A stretch of DNA of 64,000 nucleotides from Tindallia californiensis (lineage in GTDB: Bacteria > Bacillota > Clostridia > Peptostreptococcales > Tindalliaceae). Shown piece after piece: positions 43,417 to 52,863 of this stretch. The number at the start of each line of letters is the position of its first letter. Within the stretch, counting starts at the first letter, position 1. The notes under the pieces were generated by a model that saw nothing but the letters and a program-made list of their open reading frames with translations, was not told the origin of the DNA and ran no database searches. The DNA is taken from contig NZ_FNPV01000005.1 of NCBI RefSeq assembly GCF_900107405.1, positions 124,001 through 188,000 of the forward strand, given 5' to 3'. The translations under genes were made by a program, and so were the position numbers.

Positions 43417-44380
43417 TGCATCCCACTCCTTTCAATTCTTTTATGATAAGATTGTTAATAACTTCTAATTCTTTTTCTTTATCATTAGAGCTACTACCAT
43501 TTAATGAATACCATGTAACGTCTGGTATTCTATTAAACCAGGTCATTTGTCTCTTAGCAAATCTACGGGTATTGCGTTTAATTAACCCCACTGCATCTTC
43601 ATAACTGCATTCCCCATAAAAATATGCAATTAGTTCTTTATAACCAACTCCTTTAAGTGCTGGAGAATTCCTATTATATCCACACCTTAAAAGCTCGCGA
43701 ACTTCTTCTTCCAAGCCGTTTTTAAGCATATCATCTACGCGGTTATTAATTGAATTATAAAGTGTATTCCTATCTTGATATAACCCAAACACCTTGAAAC
43801 AGTAATTTTTTCTTGCTACTAAGTCTTTAGAAAAATCTTTTATACCTTGTGAAGAATACGTGGAGACTTCTATTGCACGAATAATCCTTTTCCAATTATT
43901 AGGGTGAATACGCAATGCAACTTCTGAATTAATCGATTTAAGACGCAAGAATAGCTCTTCACTGCCTTTTTCTTTATAGATTGCCTCTAATTTGTTTCTT
44001 AAACTCTGATCCACTTCTTTTTTTGAAAAATCCATATCATATAATAAGGAGTGAATATATAATCCGGTTCCACCTGCAATGATTGGCAAAGTCTTTTGTA
44101 TAGTCAACTCATCAATTTTAGTCAAAGCTTGTTCTTGAAAATCAGCAACCGTAAACCTCTGGTCTGGTAAAATTAAGTCAATTAAATGATGAGGAATTTC
44201 TTGTTTTTCATCAGTGCTAGGTTTTGCAGTTCCTATATTCATTTTTTTATAAATTTGCATAGAGTCAGCGCTTATTATTTCGCCATTAGTTTTCAGTGCT
44301 AACTGAATAGCAAGGTGCGTTTTACCAATAGCTGTTGGCCCTATGATAATAGGAATAATTGTTTTATTTGCGAGTGTCAA
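43406..44380 (-). CDS. miaA: tRNA dimethylallyltransferase
   Basis: Transfers a prenyl group from DMAPP to A37 of tRNAs reading UNN codons; the substrate of MiaB, encoded in the same group. P-loop '[13 protein letters not shown]', '[19 protein letters not shown]', '[11 protein letters not shown]' and '[16 protein letters not shown]' are diagnostic. 324 residues. TTG start with an AGAAGTG-like site. Order mutS-mutL-miaA-hfq is standard. Confidence 0.95.
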   Translation of the reverse strand: MTLANKTIIPIIIGPTAIGKTHLAIQLALKTNGEIISADSMQIYKKMNIGTAKPSTDEKQEIPHHLIDLILPDQRFTVADFQEQALTKIDELTIQKTLPIIAGGTGLYIHSLLYDMDFSKKEVDQSLRNKLEAIYKEKGSEELFLRLKSINSEVALRIHPNNWKRIIRAIEVSTYSSQGIKDFSKDLVARKNYCFKVFGLYQDRNTLYNSINNRVDDMLKNGLEEEVRELLRCGYNRNSPALKGVGYKELIAYFYGECSYEDAVGLIKRNTRRFAKRQMTWFNRIPDVTWYSLNGSSSNDKEKELEVINNLIIKELKGVGCSEK

Positions 44381-44405
44381 TAGAAATCACTTCTTTCATA
44401 GATCA

Positions 44406-46304
44406 TTATACCCTTTTAAATAACCTCTCTATTTCGTATCGTTTTTGTTGAACAACAATTGGTCTTCCATGCGGACAAGTTAAAGGAGGATTAAGTGTTT
44501 GAATGCGGTTTAATAAAGAGTTAATTTCTTCATCAACAAGATGATCGTTTGCTTTTATTGCATATCTACAAGCTTTTCGTATGATTTTCTCATAAGGTAC
44601 TCCTTGATCATTTTTATTAGATACACTTAATTCATCTAAAAGATTTTTAATCCATTTTGCACTAACCGGTATGCCCATTTCGTAAGGAACTGTCATTAAT
44701 CGATATGAATAAGGGCCATATGGTTGCAACTCTATACCAATTTTAGAAAATATCGTTATGTGATTATTTAGTGTCTCTATTTCCATAGGGCTGAGGTCGA
44801 GAATTTGACCATCTATTAAGTGTTGCACGGAAACATCTCTATTTAAGTATGCCTGTAGCATTGATTCGTATACAATTCTTTCATGAGCAGCATGTTGATC
44901 AATATAATAAATAGAATCGCTTGATTCAAGAATTAGATAGGTATTAAATATCTGTCCAATAAAATGATAATTTTTCAGTCTTAATACATGGTTGATAAAA
45001 TAAGATTGCTTATTTGAGTGTTGATCATGATTATTTTGGTATTTAAGATACTCATTGTTTTTTTTGCTAGATTCATAGACTTCAAGTATGTTTTCTTGAA
45101 CTGTAGGTGTCTCATTTTTTGTCTGATACATATTATTACTATCATGGTTTAAAGTGCATTTTTTCGGTTCTTTTCTATCAACAATAGTTGATTCAGATTT
45201 CAATGTCGATATATCCAAACTTTTAGGTGTGTATGCTTTGTAATTTTCTAAGTGTACTTCATCATGACTTAAACCCGAGGTCACGATATTTGTCTGTTGA
45301 AATAAATTTGTTTGAACAAACTTTGTAAAAAGATCATCAATTATTTTTTCATCAAAGAATTTGACAGTGGTTTTTGCAGGATGAACATTAACATCAATTA
45401 ATGTAGATGGTATAGAAAAATAAAGGATTCCTACCGGGTATCGATTAATCATTACAGAATCTTTGTAGGCTGATTCAAAGATTTTTGATAAAAAATTGCT
45501 TTTTACAAGACGATTATTAACAAAAAAAACCTGATATGATCGATTTCCTCTTGTAGCGTGAGGTTGGCCAATTAAGCCAGTAATACTTATTTTTTCATCA
45601 TGGTTTAATAAACTAACCTCTTTCCCTGCTATCATTGAAGATGATAGTTCTCTTGGAAAAATTGTTTCTACAACAGACTGGATAGAATCATCACCCCTAG
45701 TGGTTAACATAACATTATTATTGTTAACATATTGGAAGGCAATGTTTGTTTTACTTAGTGCCATTCTTGTAATAAGCTCAGTTATTTTACTTGATTCTAC
45801 TCCATCACTTTTTAGATACTTAAGTCTAGCTGGTGTCTTTGAAAACAGTTTGTGGATTATGATAGTAGTACCATTTGGACAACCTGTAGGTTTGCAACTA
45901 ATAAGTCGTCCTTCTTCAAAAACTCCATACATACCAACCTCTGATTCGCTTGTTTTAGTATAAATTTCTACTTTTGATACGGAAACGATACTGGCTAATG
46001 CTTCACCGCGAAAGCCAAGTGATTCAATTTTTTCAAGATCCTCTAATTTCCTTAACTTAGATGTTGTATGTGGCAAAAAAGCTGTTTTAAGTTCTTCAGC
46101 CGCTATTCCAATTCCATTATCAGTCACTTTTATTAGTTCTTTACCACCTTTAGAAATTTCGATACGAATTTCAGTTGATTCAGCATCAATTGCATTTTCA
46201 ACCAATTCTTTAACGGCTGAATATGGTGCTTCAATCACTTCGCCAGCTGCAATTTGATTAATTACGTTTTGTTCTAATAGGTTTATTTTTTTTCGTGTAT
46301 TCAT
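44406..46304 (-). CDS. mutL: DNA mismatch repair protein MutL
   Basis: GHKL ATPase with 'AGEVIEAPYSAVKELVENAIDA', 'DNGIGI' and 'GFRGEALASI'. The C-terminal domain carries the endonuclease motif DQHA-x2-E-x4-E ('DQHAAHERIVYE') and the zinc-related 'CPHGRP', so this MutL is expected to nick DNA, as in bacteria lacking MutH. 632 residues. It overlaps mutS by four bases. The linker (about residues 335-435) is polar and low in conservation. Confidence 0.96.
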   Translation of the reverse strand: MNTRKKINLLEQNVINQIAAGEVIEAPYSAVKELVENAIDAESTEIRIEISKGGKELIKVTDNGIGIAAEELKTAFLPHTTSKLRKLEDLEKIESLGFRGEALASIVSVSKVEIYTKTSESEVGMYGVFEEGRLISCKPTGCPNGTTIIIHKLFSKTPARLKYLKSDGVESSKITELITRMALSKTNIAFQYVNNNNVMLTTRGDDSIQSVVETIFPRELSSSMIAGKEVSLLNHDEKISITGLIGQPHATRGNRSYQVFFVNNRLVKSNFLSKIFESAYKDSVMINRYPVGILYFSIPSTLIDVNVHPAKTTVKFFDEKIIDDLFTKFVQTNLFQQTNIVTSGLSHDEVHLENYKAYTPKSLDISTLKSESTIVDRKEPKKCTLNHDSNNMYQTKNETPTVQENILEVYESSKKNNEYLKYQNNHDQHSNKQSYFINHVLRLKNYHFIGQIFNTYLILESSDSIYYIDQHAAHERIVYESMLQAYLNRDVSVQHLIDGQILDLSPMEIETLNNHITIFSKIGIELQPYGPYSYRLMTVPYEMGIPVSAKWIKNLLDELSVSNKNDQGVPYEKIIRKACRYAIKANDHLVDEEINSLLNRIQTLNPPLTCPHGRPIVVQQKRYEIERLFKRV

Positions 46305-48979
46305 TGATTTCCTAGCTCCTTGCTAACACCATCTATAGCATAGTTACTGCGTTTAATCTCCTTTTGTAATTCATATAAAAAATTTAAAGCTTCTATTGGT
46401 GATATTTCTTCTATATTCTGATTAAGGATTTTTTGCATTAGATAACTAAATTCTTGATCTATTGAGCAATCAGCTAGTGTATCCATTTTTTCTTTCACTA
46501 CTTCTGCTTCTTTATGAGATGAAAATGGTATTGTTTTACTATCAATCTCAGCATGATCTTCTAAATGATTTAATATATCTTTTGCATCATTAAGTAGAGA
46601 TTCTGGTAAACCTGCTAAACGAGCAACTTGAATGCCATAGCTTTTATCACTTGTACCAGGTATAACTTTTCTAAGAAAAATTATATCTTGACCATCTTCT
46701 TGAACAGATATCTTATAATTACATATCCCTGATAGCTGAGTAGACAGTTCTGTCAGTTCGTGGTAATGCGTAGAAAATAGAGTTTTTGCTTTAATATGTT
46801 GATGAATATATTTAACTAATGACCACGCAATACTCAACCCGTCAAAGGTACTTGTCCCTCTGCCAACCTCATCAAGAATAATTAAGCTGTTGGGACTTGC
46901 ATCTTTGAGTATGGTTGAAACTTCGCTCATTTCCATCATGAAGGTACTTCTACCTTGCGACAAATCATCACTAGCACCAATTCTCGTAAAGATTCTGTCT
47001 ACAACACCCAATACTACTTTTTCAGCAGGAACATAAGAACCTATCTGAGCTAACAACACGATTATCGCAACTTGACGCATGTAAGTTGACTTACCAGCCA
47101 TATTAGGTCCAGTAATAATATGGATCATTTGATCCTTGGCATCAATTTTCGAATCGTTTGGAACATATAACTCCTGATTATGGGTTTTTTCTATTACTGG
47201 ATGTCTTCCGTTTTTAATATTAATGATTGGTTTTGGTGATATAATAGGACGCACGTATTGATTAGTGAAAGCCGTTTCAGCTAAACTACTTATCACATCT
47301 AAACCAGATATAGCTTTTGATAACTGTTGCAAACTGAAAATATACTGTTTTATACCTTCACGTATCGACTTAAACAACTGAGTTTCAAGTATTTGTAAAC
47401 GCTCTTCTGCCCCCAGTATTTTAGCTTCTAATTCTTTAAGAGGATCTGTTATATATCGTTCACAATTGGCAAGAGTTTGTTTTCTTTGGTAGTTTTCTGG
47501 CACAGAGTTAATATATGATTTCGATACTTCCAGGTAATAGCCAAAAACTTTATTATATCCAGTTTTTAATGATTTAATTCCAGTTTTTTCACGTTCTTCT
47601 CGTTCATACTGAGCAATCCATTCTTTCCCTTCTTTTGCTGCTCTTTTAAGTTCATCTATCTCATTGTCATATCCTTTTTTTATGATGCCTCCATCTTTTA
47701 GATGAATAGGGGCATCATCATCTATCGAATTATCTAATAATGTAATTAAGTCAAGATGAGGATCTAACAAGGAAATCCATTTGTTAATCAATATAGGTTT
47801 TTCAATATTTAAGAAAAGGTTGCTTAATTTACCAATCTGTGTCAGTGTTTGTTTTAAACACAGCAAATCCCTGGGAGTTACCGTTTGTAGTCCGATTTTA
47901 CCAACTAGTCTTTCAATATCATAAATGTTTTTTAAGAAATTACGTATATCTTTCCTCAGTAATGTATTTTCAACAAATAAGGTAACAGCATCTAATCGTT
48001 CTTCTATAGAACAATCATTAGTCAGTGGTTCATTAATCCACTTGCGTAATAATCTTCCTCCCATAGATGTTTTTGTTTGATCTATAATTCCCAGTAAGGA
48101 GCCTTTAATCGTATGATCTTGAATTGTTTCTGTCAGCTCAAGATTTCTTCTCGTTTGTTGATCTAAAGTCATACAATCACTAAGTTTATACTGGGTCAGG
48201 CTTGTAATATGACTAAGACTACGTTTTTGAGTTTCTTCTAAGTAATAAAAAAGATTTACAAGTGCAGGTAAGGCTAAATGATCTTTACTAATTGACAACG
48301 AAGCAGATTGTTGCTCGTTAAAATGTTGATGAATCTTATCAATTCCAATATTCAAATCAATAGGATCATTTTCTAAGGAGCTTACAAAATAGGAAGTTTC
48401 TTTAAGCCATTTTTTTATTTTTCTTGTATCTTTATTATTAGAAGTGCGATAAATAATCTCTCCAGGATTTATTTTATTTACTTCACTAACAAGGCTCAAA
48501 AAACTGTTGTTGCTTCTATTTTGTGTGCAAAGCATTTCTCCTGTAGAGAGATCAACATACGTAATTCCCCATCCATCCTGTCGATAATGGATGGACAATA
48601 AATAATGATTGTTTTTTTCGTTTAACATATTGCTATCGTAGGCAGTTCCAGGAGTAATTACTCGAATTACTTCTCTCTTCACGATTCCTTGTGATGTTTC
48701 TGACTCCTCAACTTGCTCACAAATAGCAACTTTATACCCTTTATGGATAAGTCGATCTATATAAGATTGGGCTGAGTGATGTGGTACTCCACACATAGGA
48801 GCTCTTTCTTCTTGACCATAATTTCTTCCTGTAAGTGTAATATCAAGCTCTCTAGAAGCAATAATGGCATCTTCAAAAAACAGTTCATAAAAGTCTCCTA
48901 ATCTAAAAAAAAGCAATGAATCTTGATGATTATTTTTTATATCAAAGAATTGTTGCATCATTGGTGTTAATTTTGCCAT
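46301..48979 (-). CDS. mutS: DNA mismatch repair protein MutS
   Basis: Mismatch recognition ATPase. N-terminal mismatch-binding domain with 'MMQQFFDIKNNHQDSLLFFRLGDFYELF' (the Phe-x-Glu wedge is 'FYELF'), clamp and lever regions, then ATPase with P-loop 'GPNMAGKSTYMRQVA', 'DDLSQGRSTFMMEM' signature and 'LIILDEVGRGTSTFDGLSIAW'. 892 residues; full length. Thirty bases follow miaB. Confidence 0.97.
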   Translation of the reverse strand: MAKLTPMMQQFFDIKNNHQDSLLFFRLGDFYELFFEDAIIASRELDITLTGRNYGQEERAPMCGVPHHSAQSYIDRLIHKGYKVAICEQVEESETSQGIVKREVIRVITPGTAYDSNMLNEKNNHYLLSIHYRQDGWGITYVDLSTGEMLCTQNRSNNSFLSLVSEVNKINPGEIIYRTSNNKDTRKIKKWLKETSYFVSSLENDPIDLNIGIDKIHQHFNEQQSASLSISKDHLALPALVNLFYYLEETQKRSLSHITSLTQYKLSDCMTLDQQTRRNLELTETIQDHTIKGSLLGIIDQTKTSMGGRLLRKWINEPLTNDCSIEERLDAVTLFVENTLLRKDIRNFLKNIYDIERLVGKIGLQTVTPRDLLCLKQTLTQIGKLSNLFLNIEKPILINKWISLLDPHLDLITLLDNSIDDDAPIHLKDGGIIKKGYDNEIDELKRAAKEGKEWIAQYEREEREKTGIKSLKTGYNKVFGYYLEVSKSYINSVPENYQRKQTLANCERYITDPLKELEAKILGAEERLQILETQLFKSIREGIKQYIFSLQQLSKAISGLDVISSLAETAFTNQYVRPIISPKPIINIKNGRHPVIEKTHNQELYVPNDSKIDAKDQMIHIITGPNMAGKSTYMRQVAIIVLLAQIGSYVPAEKVVLGVVDRIFTRIGASDDLSQGRSTFMMEMSEVSTILKDASPNSLIILDEVGRGTSTFDGLSIAWSLVKYIHQHIKAKTLFSTHYHELTELSTQLSGICNYKISVQEDGQDIIFLRKVIPGTSDKSYGIQVARLAGLPESLLNDAKDILNHLEDHAEIDSKTIPFSSHKEAEVVKEKMDTLADCSIDQEFSYLMQKILNQNIEEISPIEALNFLYELQKEIKRSNYAIDGVSKELGNQ

Positions 48980-49009
48980 TCTAAAAGCCTCTCCTTACAG
49001 TAGGGTTAA

Positions 49010-50350
49010 TCACAATTCTGAAGTGCCTAGTAAAGAAAATGTTTTTGCTTCATTTATCCTAACAGGAACTATTGACCCTACACAAGATGGTGGTCCTTCG
49101 AAATTAACTAGCTTATGCGTATCTGTTCTCCCAGTAAGCCTGTTAGGATTGTTCTTGCTCACACCTTCTACCAATACAGGTACTACCTTACCCACAAGAT
49201 GCATATTTTTTTTATAACCAATTTCGTTGATAAGTTTAACTAGTCTGTTAAAGCGTTCCATTTTTATATTATCTGGAATCTGATTTTCCATAGTAGCTGC
49301 CGGTGTTCCTGTCCGGATAGAGTAGAGAAAAGTAAAAGCAGAATCATATTCTACTTGCCGAACCAACTCTAAAGTATCATCAAAATCTTTTTCTGTTTCT
49401 CCAGGAAACCCAACGATAATGTCAGTACTAATTGCAATGTTGGGAGTTTTTGATTTTAACATGTTTATTTTTTTAAGATAATCTTCTCTTGAATACTTTC
49501 TGTTCATTTTACTCAATATTGCATTACTTCCCGCCTGAACTGGTAAATGAATATGTGGCGATACTTTATCTAGTGTAGCGATTGTATCCATTAACTTTTC
49601 AGAAAAGTCAGCAGGGTGAGATGTCATAAAGCGTATCCGTTCTATACCTGGAATATCATTGATAACTTTAAGCAAATCTGAAAAATCAATAGGTTTCTGA
49701 AGTGTTTTTCCATAGGAATTTACATTTTGTCCAAGCAACGTTATTTCTAAAGTGCCATTTTGGGCAAGTTTCTGTACTTCGTCGTATATTTTATCAGGCT
49801 CTCGACTTCTTTCTCTCCCTCGGGTATAAGGTACAATACAATAGGAACAGAAATTATTGCAGCCATACATAATATTGACAAAGGCTTTTGCTGAATATTT
49901 TCTTTCTACGGGTAAATTTTCAGGGATGTCATTTTCTTGATCCCAAACTTCTACTAATAGGCCTTCCATTTGATATGAATTATTTAATAGTTCTGGAAAA
50001 CGATGAAGATTATGTGTTCCAAAGACAATGTCTACAAACGGATATGATTTTTTGATTTTTTCTACAACATGTTTTTGCTGCATCATGCATCCACAAATAG
50101 CTAAAATTAAATTAGGGTTCTTCTGTTTCATTCTTTTAAGTTCGCCCAAATTGCCATATACTTTAAGTTCTGCATTTTCTCTAACGCAACAAGTATTGAT
50201 AATTATTATATCAGACTCCGCTTTCTTTTCGGTTTCTACATAACCTAAGCTTTGAAGCATAGCGGATAGTTTTTCTGAGTCATGAAAATTCATTTGACAG
50301 CCAAAGGTTTGTACATTATAGTACATTTGTTTATTAAGATTCTTATTCAT
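49010..50350 (-). CDS. miaB: tRNA-2-methylthio-N6-dimethylallyladenosine synthase
   Basis: Radical SAM methylthiotransferase acting on i6A37 made by MiaA. N-terminal UPF0004 domain with three Cys ('TFGCQMN', 'NTCCVREN', 'ICGCMMQ') for one 4Fe-4S cluster, the radical SAM CxxxCxxC in 'CNNFCSYC', and a C-terminal TRAM domain. 446 residues. The ATG is preceded by AAAGGTG. It leads the miaB-mutS-mutL-miaA-hfq group. Confidence 0.95.
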   Translation of the reverse strand: MNKNLNKQMYYNVQTFGCQMNFHDSEKLSAMLQSLGYVETEKKAESDIIIINTCCVRENAELKVYGNLGELKRMKQKNPNLILAICGCMMQQKHVVEKIKKSYPFVDIVFGTHNLHRFPELLNNSYQMEGLLVEVWDQENDIPENLPVERKYSAKAFVNIMYGCNNFCSYCIVPYTRGRERSREPDKIYDEVQKLAQNGTLEITLLGQNVNSYGKTLQKPIDFSDLLKVINDIPGIERIRFMTSHPADFSEKLMDTIATLDKVSPHIHLPVQAGSNAILSKMNRKYSREDYLKKINMLKSKTPNIAISTDIIVGFPGETEKDFDDTLELVRQVEYDSAFTFLYSIRTGTPAATMENQIPDNIKMERFNRLVKLINEIGYKKNMHLVGKVVPVLVEGVSKNNPNRLTGRTDTHKLVNFEGPPSCVGSIVPVRINEAKTFSLLGTSEL

Positions 50351-50655
50351 TTAAACGCACCTTTCTATAAACAGGATCCTAGCTTCCGATAGAGTTTTAA
50401 ATCCATCAAAAGGTTAGAATGCATCATCCAGGAACATTCTCCGCTTATAGATGAAGGGAGTAAGCGAGGAAAGTCATTGGATAAATATCATTATTAATTG
50501 TACCTTATTTTATGGATTAAGGAAAGGTTTGTGAAAAAGAGATTCAAGCTTGATAAGTTGAAAGCTAAAAAGAAAACAATAAAGAAAGCTAGCATAAAAA
50601 ACGATATATCAAAAAGGCAAAATGCACTCGATAGTAAGATATCGGTGCACTTTGG
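50351..50655. other. Intergenic region between miaB and cheR with a cheR terminator
   Basis: 305 bases without a credible gene. Near its right side, TGCACTCGAT (50623-50632) pairs with ATCGGTGCA (50641-50649), and the minus-strand continuation is T-rich (complement of the AAAAAGGCAAAA run), so it acts as the terminator for cheR. The promoter of the miaB group must lie here too, but no hexamer pair close to consensus stands out. Confidence 0.55.
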
Positions 50656-51426
50656 TTATTTTTTTTGATAAAAAAACGTTTTTAATGGGCTTAATTTATA
50701 TTGATTTGGCATAATTATTTGTTCTGTACTTCCAACAAACAGGACACCTTGAGACTTTAATGCATCATGAAATTTGTGATACATCTTACTTTTTGTTTCT
50801 TCAGTAAAGTAAATCATAACATTTCTGCAGATAATTAGGTCACATTGATCAGGATACTTATCTTCTAGTAAGTTGTGTTTTTTAAATCGCACTCTTTCTT
50901 TTACTTCGTTCTTTATTTGATAAAAATCACCGTTTTGAATAAAGAAATTTTTAACCGTATCAGCAGATAGATTTTTAGTAGCTTTGCTATTATACATACC
51001 TATATCTGCTTTTTCTAACGCGCCTGAATCAATATCCGTTGCAATAATTTCCACTTCTTTAAGTGGTAAAAACTTTGTCATTAGCATAACCAACGTGTAT
51101 GGCTCTTCACCAGTAGAGCAGGCAGCACTCCATATCTTAGGTTTTTTAGTGTTGCTTAGAATTTGAGGAATAATTTCTTTTTCCAATACATCCCACTGTT
51201 GCGGATTGCGTCGAAACTCCGAAACATTAATCGTAAGATAATTAATAAATTCATCAAACAACTCTTTACTATTTTTCAATTCAGTAAAGTAAGCTTCATA
51301 AGAATCAAATCGATTTCTTGAAATTAATGATTCAATCCTTCTTTTCATTTGTCTTTCCTTATAACTAGAAAGGTCAATGCCGGTAAACTGATATATTTTT
51401 AATTTGAAAGATTCATACCCTTCCAT
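50656..51426 (-). CDS. cheR: Chemotaxis protein methyltransferase CheR
   Basis: SAM-dependent methylation of glutamates on chemoreceptors. N-terminal helical domain 'FTGIDLSSYKERQMKRRIESLI', then a Rossmann core with 'WSAACSTGEEPYTLVM', 'ATDIDSGALEKA', 'ICRNVMIYF' and 'LFVGSTEQI'. The ATG at 51426 follows AAGGAAG and gives 256 residues; an upstream TTG would add a lysine-rich extension with no ribosome site. No cheB, cheA or receptor gene is nearby, so this is an orphan location, downstream of rpsA. Confidence 0.92.
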   Translation of the reverse strand: MEGYESFKLKIYQFTGIDLSSYKERQMKRRIESLISRNRFDSYEAYFTELKNSKELFDEFINYLTINVSEFRRNPQQWDVLEKEIIPQILSNTKKPKIWSAACSTGEEPYTLVMLMTKFLPLKEVEIIATDIDSGALEKADIGMYNSKATKNLSADTVKNFFIQNGDFYQIKNEVKERVRFKKHNLLEDKYPDQCDLIICRNVMIYFTEETKSKMYHKFHDALKSQGVLFVGSTEQIIMPNQYKLSPLKTFFYQKK

Positions 51427-51454
51427 AGGCTTCTTCCTTTTCTTTTTATTCAAA

Positions 51455-51503
51455 TACAACCAGACCTATGGAGTGCAACTTTTGCCAAGTTTGTCTGGTT
51501 GTA
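51455..51503 (-). repeat. Inverted repeat between rpsA and cheR
   Basis: A perfect 11-bp inverted repeat (TACAACCAGAC at 51455-51465, its complement at 51493-51503) encloses a smaller AACTT/AAGTT pair. It is downstream of rpsA and in the leader of cheR. The minus-strand 3' side has only a short T stretch, so it may be a weak terminator or a leader structure. Confidence 0.55.
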
Positions 51504-51556
51504 ATCTGTTATTAAAATACTATTAAGTATTAATCATTCGGACTATTTATTATATT

Positions 51557-52687
51557 TTATTCCATACCTTCTTTTGCTTCTTCTATATCTTCCGCATTAG
51601 GATCAACATTATTAACAGCTGACATACTCAAGCTCATTCGTTGTTCATCCGTATTAATATCAAGAATTTTAACCATTACTCTTTGGCCCTTTTGTAGAAT
51701 ATCAGAAGGTTTTGCAATGTGTTCTTCGCTAATTTGTGAAATATGAACCAATCCATCCAAACCAGGCTCAATTTCTATAAATGCTCCAAAATCTACAAGT
51801 CGAACTACTTCTCCTTCAAGAATTTGTCCAATTTCATATTTTTCACCAGCTATTTTCCAAGGTTCAGGTTGAGTAGATTTTAAACTTAGAGAAATTCTTT
51901 CTGTAGATTCTTCAAATTCTAAAACTTCCACTGTGACATCTTCACCTATCTTCAATACATCTGATGGGTGCTTAACTCTACCCCAAGAAAGTTCGGAAAT
52001 ATGAATCAATCCATCTATTCCTCCAATGTCAACAAAAGCACCGAAATTAGTGATTTGCTTTACCTGACCTTTTACTACCTGCCCTTTGCTAAGTGTTTTC
52101 AATAGTTCTTTCTTTTTTTGATCTTTTTCATCTTGAAGAACAGCTTTTCTTGATAATATCACTTTGCTTCGACGACGCTCCATTTCTAAAATTTCTGCAT
52201 TCACCTTTTCACCAACAAATACGCTTAAATCATCAACATATCGATCAGATAGCTGACTTGCCGGTATAAAACATTTTACATTTTTATAATAAGCAATCAT
52301 TCCGCCACGCACAACTTCTTTCAGTGTGACCGGAACCTTCTGATTATTCTCCATTGCATCGGCTAATTCAACCCATTCATTCATTGCATCTACTTTTCTT
52401 TTAGATAATAAAACATTACCTTCTCCATCATCTACTTGCTGCACATAAACTTCTATTTCATCTCCTGCATTAAAATACGCAGGTAAATCTGCAGCTAAAT
52501 CAGAGGTAAATTCTTCACGAGGGATAATACCATCAGATTTATATCCCAAGTTTACGATGATTTCATTTCGAGTAACATCAATAATTTGACCTTTTACAAT
52601 GTCTCCGCTATGTAGTCTCACCATTGACTTTTCAATTTCTTCCATCATTTCATTCATCTCATTCGATTGCTCGTTATTGTTGCTCAT
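51557..52687 (-). CDS. rpsA: Ribosomal protein S1-like protein, four S1 domains
   Basis: RNA-binding protein with four S1 (OB) repeats, seen as recurrent 'GDIVKGQIIDVTRNEIIVNLG', 'VPVTLKEVVRGGMIAYY', 'GQVVKGQVKQITNFGAFVDIG' and 'GQILEGEVVRLVDFGAFIEIE' blocks, each with a '[DG]G[IL][VI][HP]' turn. Firmicute S1 proteins usually have four repeats rather than the six of proteobacteria. The ATG with GGGAGG seven bases upstream gives about 376 residues. In many Clostridia S1 is fused to IspH; here IspH is a separate chain fused to Cmk instead. Confidence 0.92.
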   Translation of the reverse strand: MSNNNEQSNEMNEMMEEIEKSMVRLHSGDIVKGQIIDVTRNEIIVNLGYKSDGIIPREEFTSDLAADLPAYFNAGDEIEVYVQQVDDGEGNVLLSKRKVDAMNEWVELADAMENNQKVPVTLKEVVRGGMIAYYKNVKCFIPASQLSDRYVDDLSVFVGEKVNAEILEMERRRSKVILSRKAVLQDEKDQKKKELLKTLSKGQVVKGQVKQITNFGAFVDIGGIDGLIHISELSWGRVKHPSDVLKIGEDVTVEVLEFEESTERISLSLKSTQPEPWKIAGEKYEIGQILEGEVVRLVDFGAFIEIEPGLDGLVHISQISEEHIAKPSDILQKGQRVMVKILDINTDEQRMSLSMSAVNNVDPNAEDIEEAKEGME

Positions 52688-52863
52688 TTCAAAACCTCCC
52701 ATGTGAATAATTTCAAAATTGCTTCATTGTTTCATAATATAATATAAATGAATACTTTGCACTACTTACACCTATTTTATTTATTCTACAAAAAAGACAA
52801 AACTCCTTCTTTATATTAAAAATAATTACTGTAATGCACTTAATCTATTAGCATTGCATAAAA

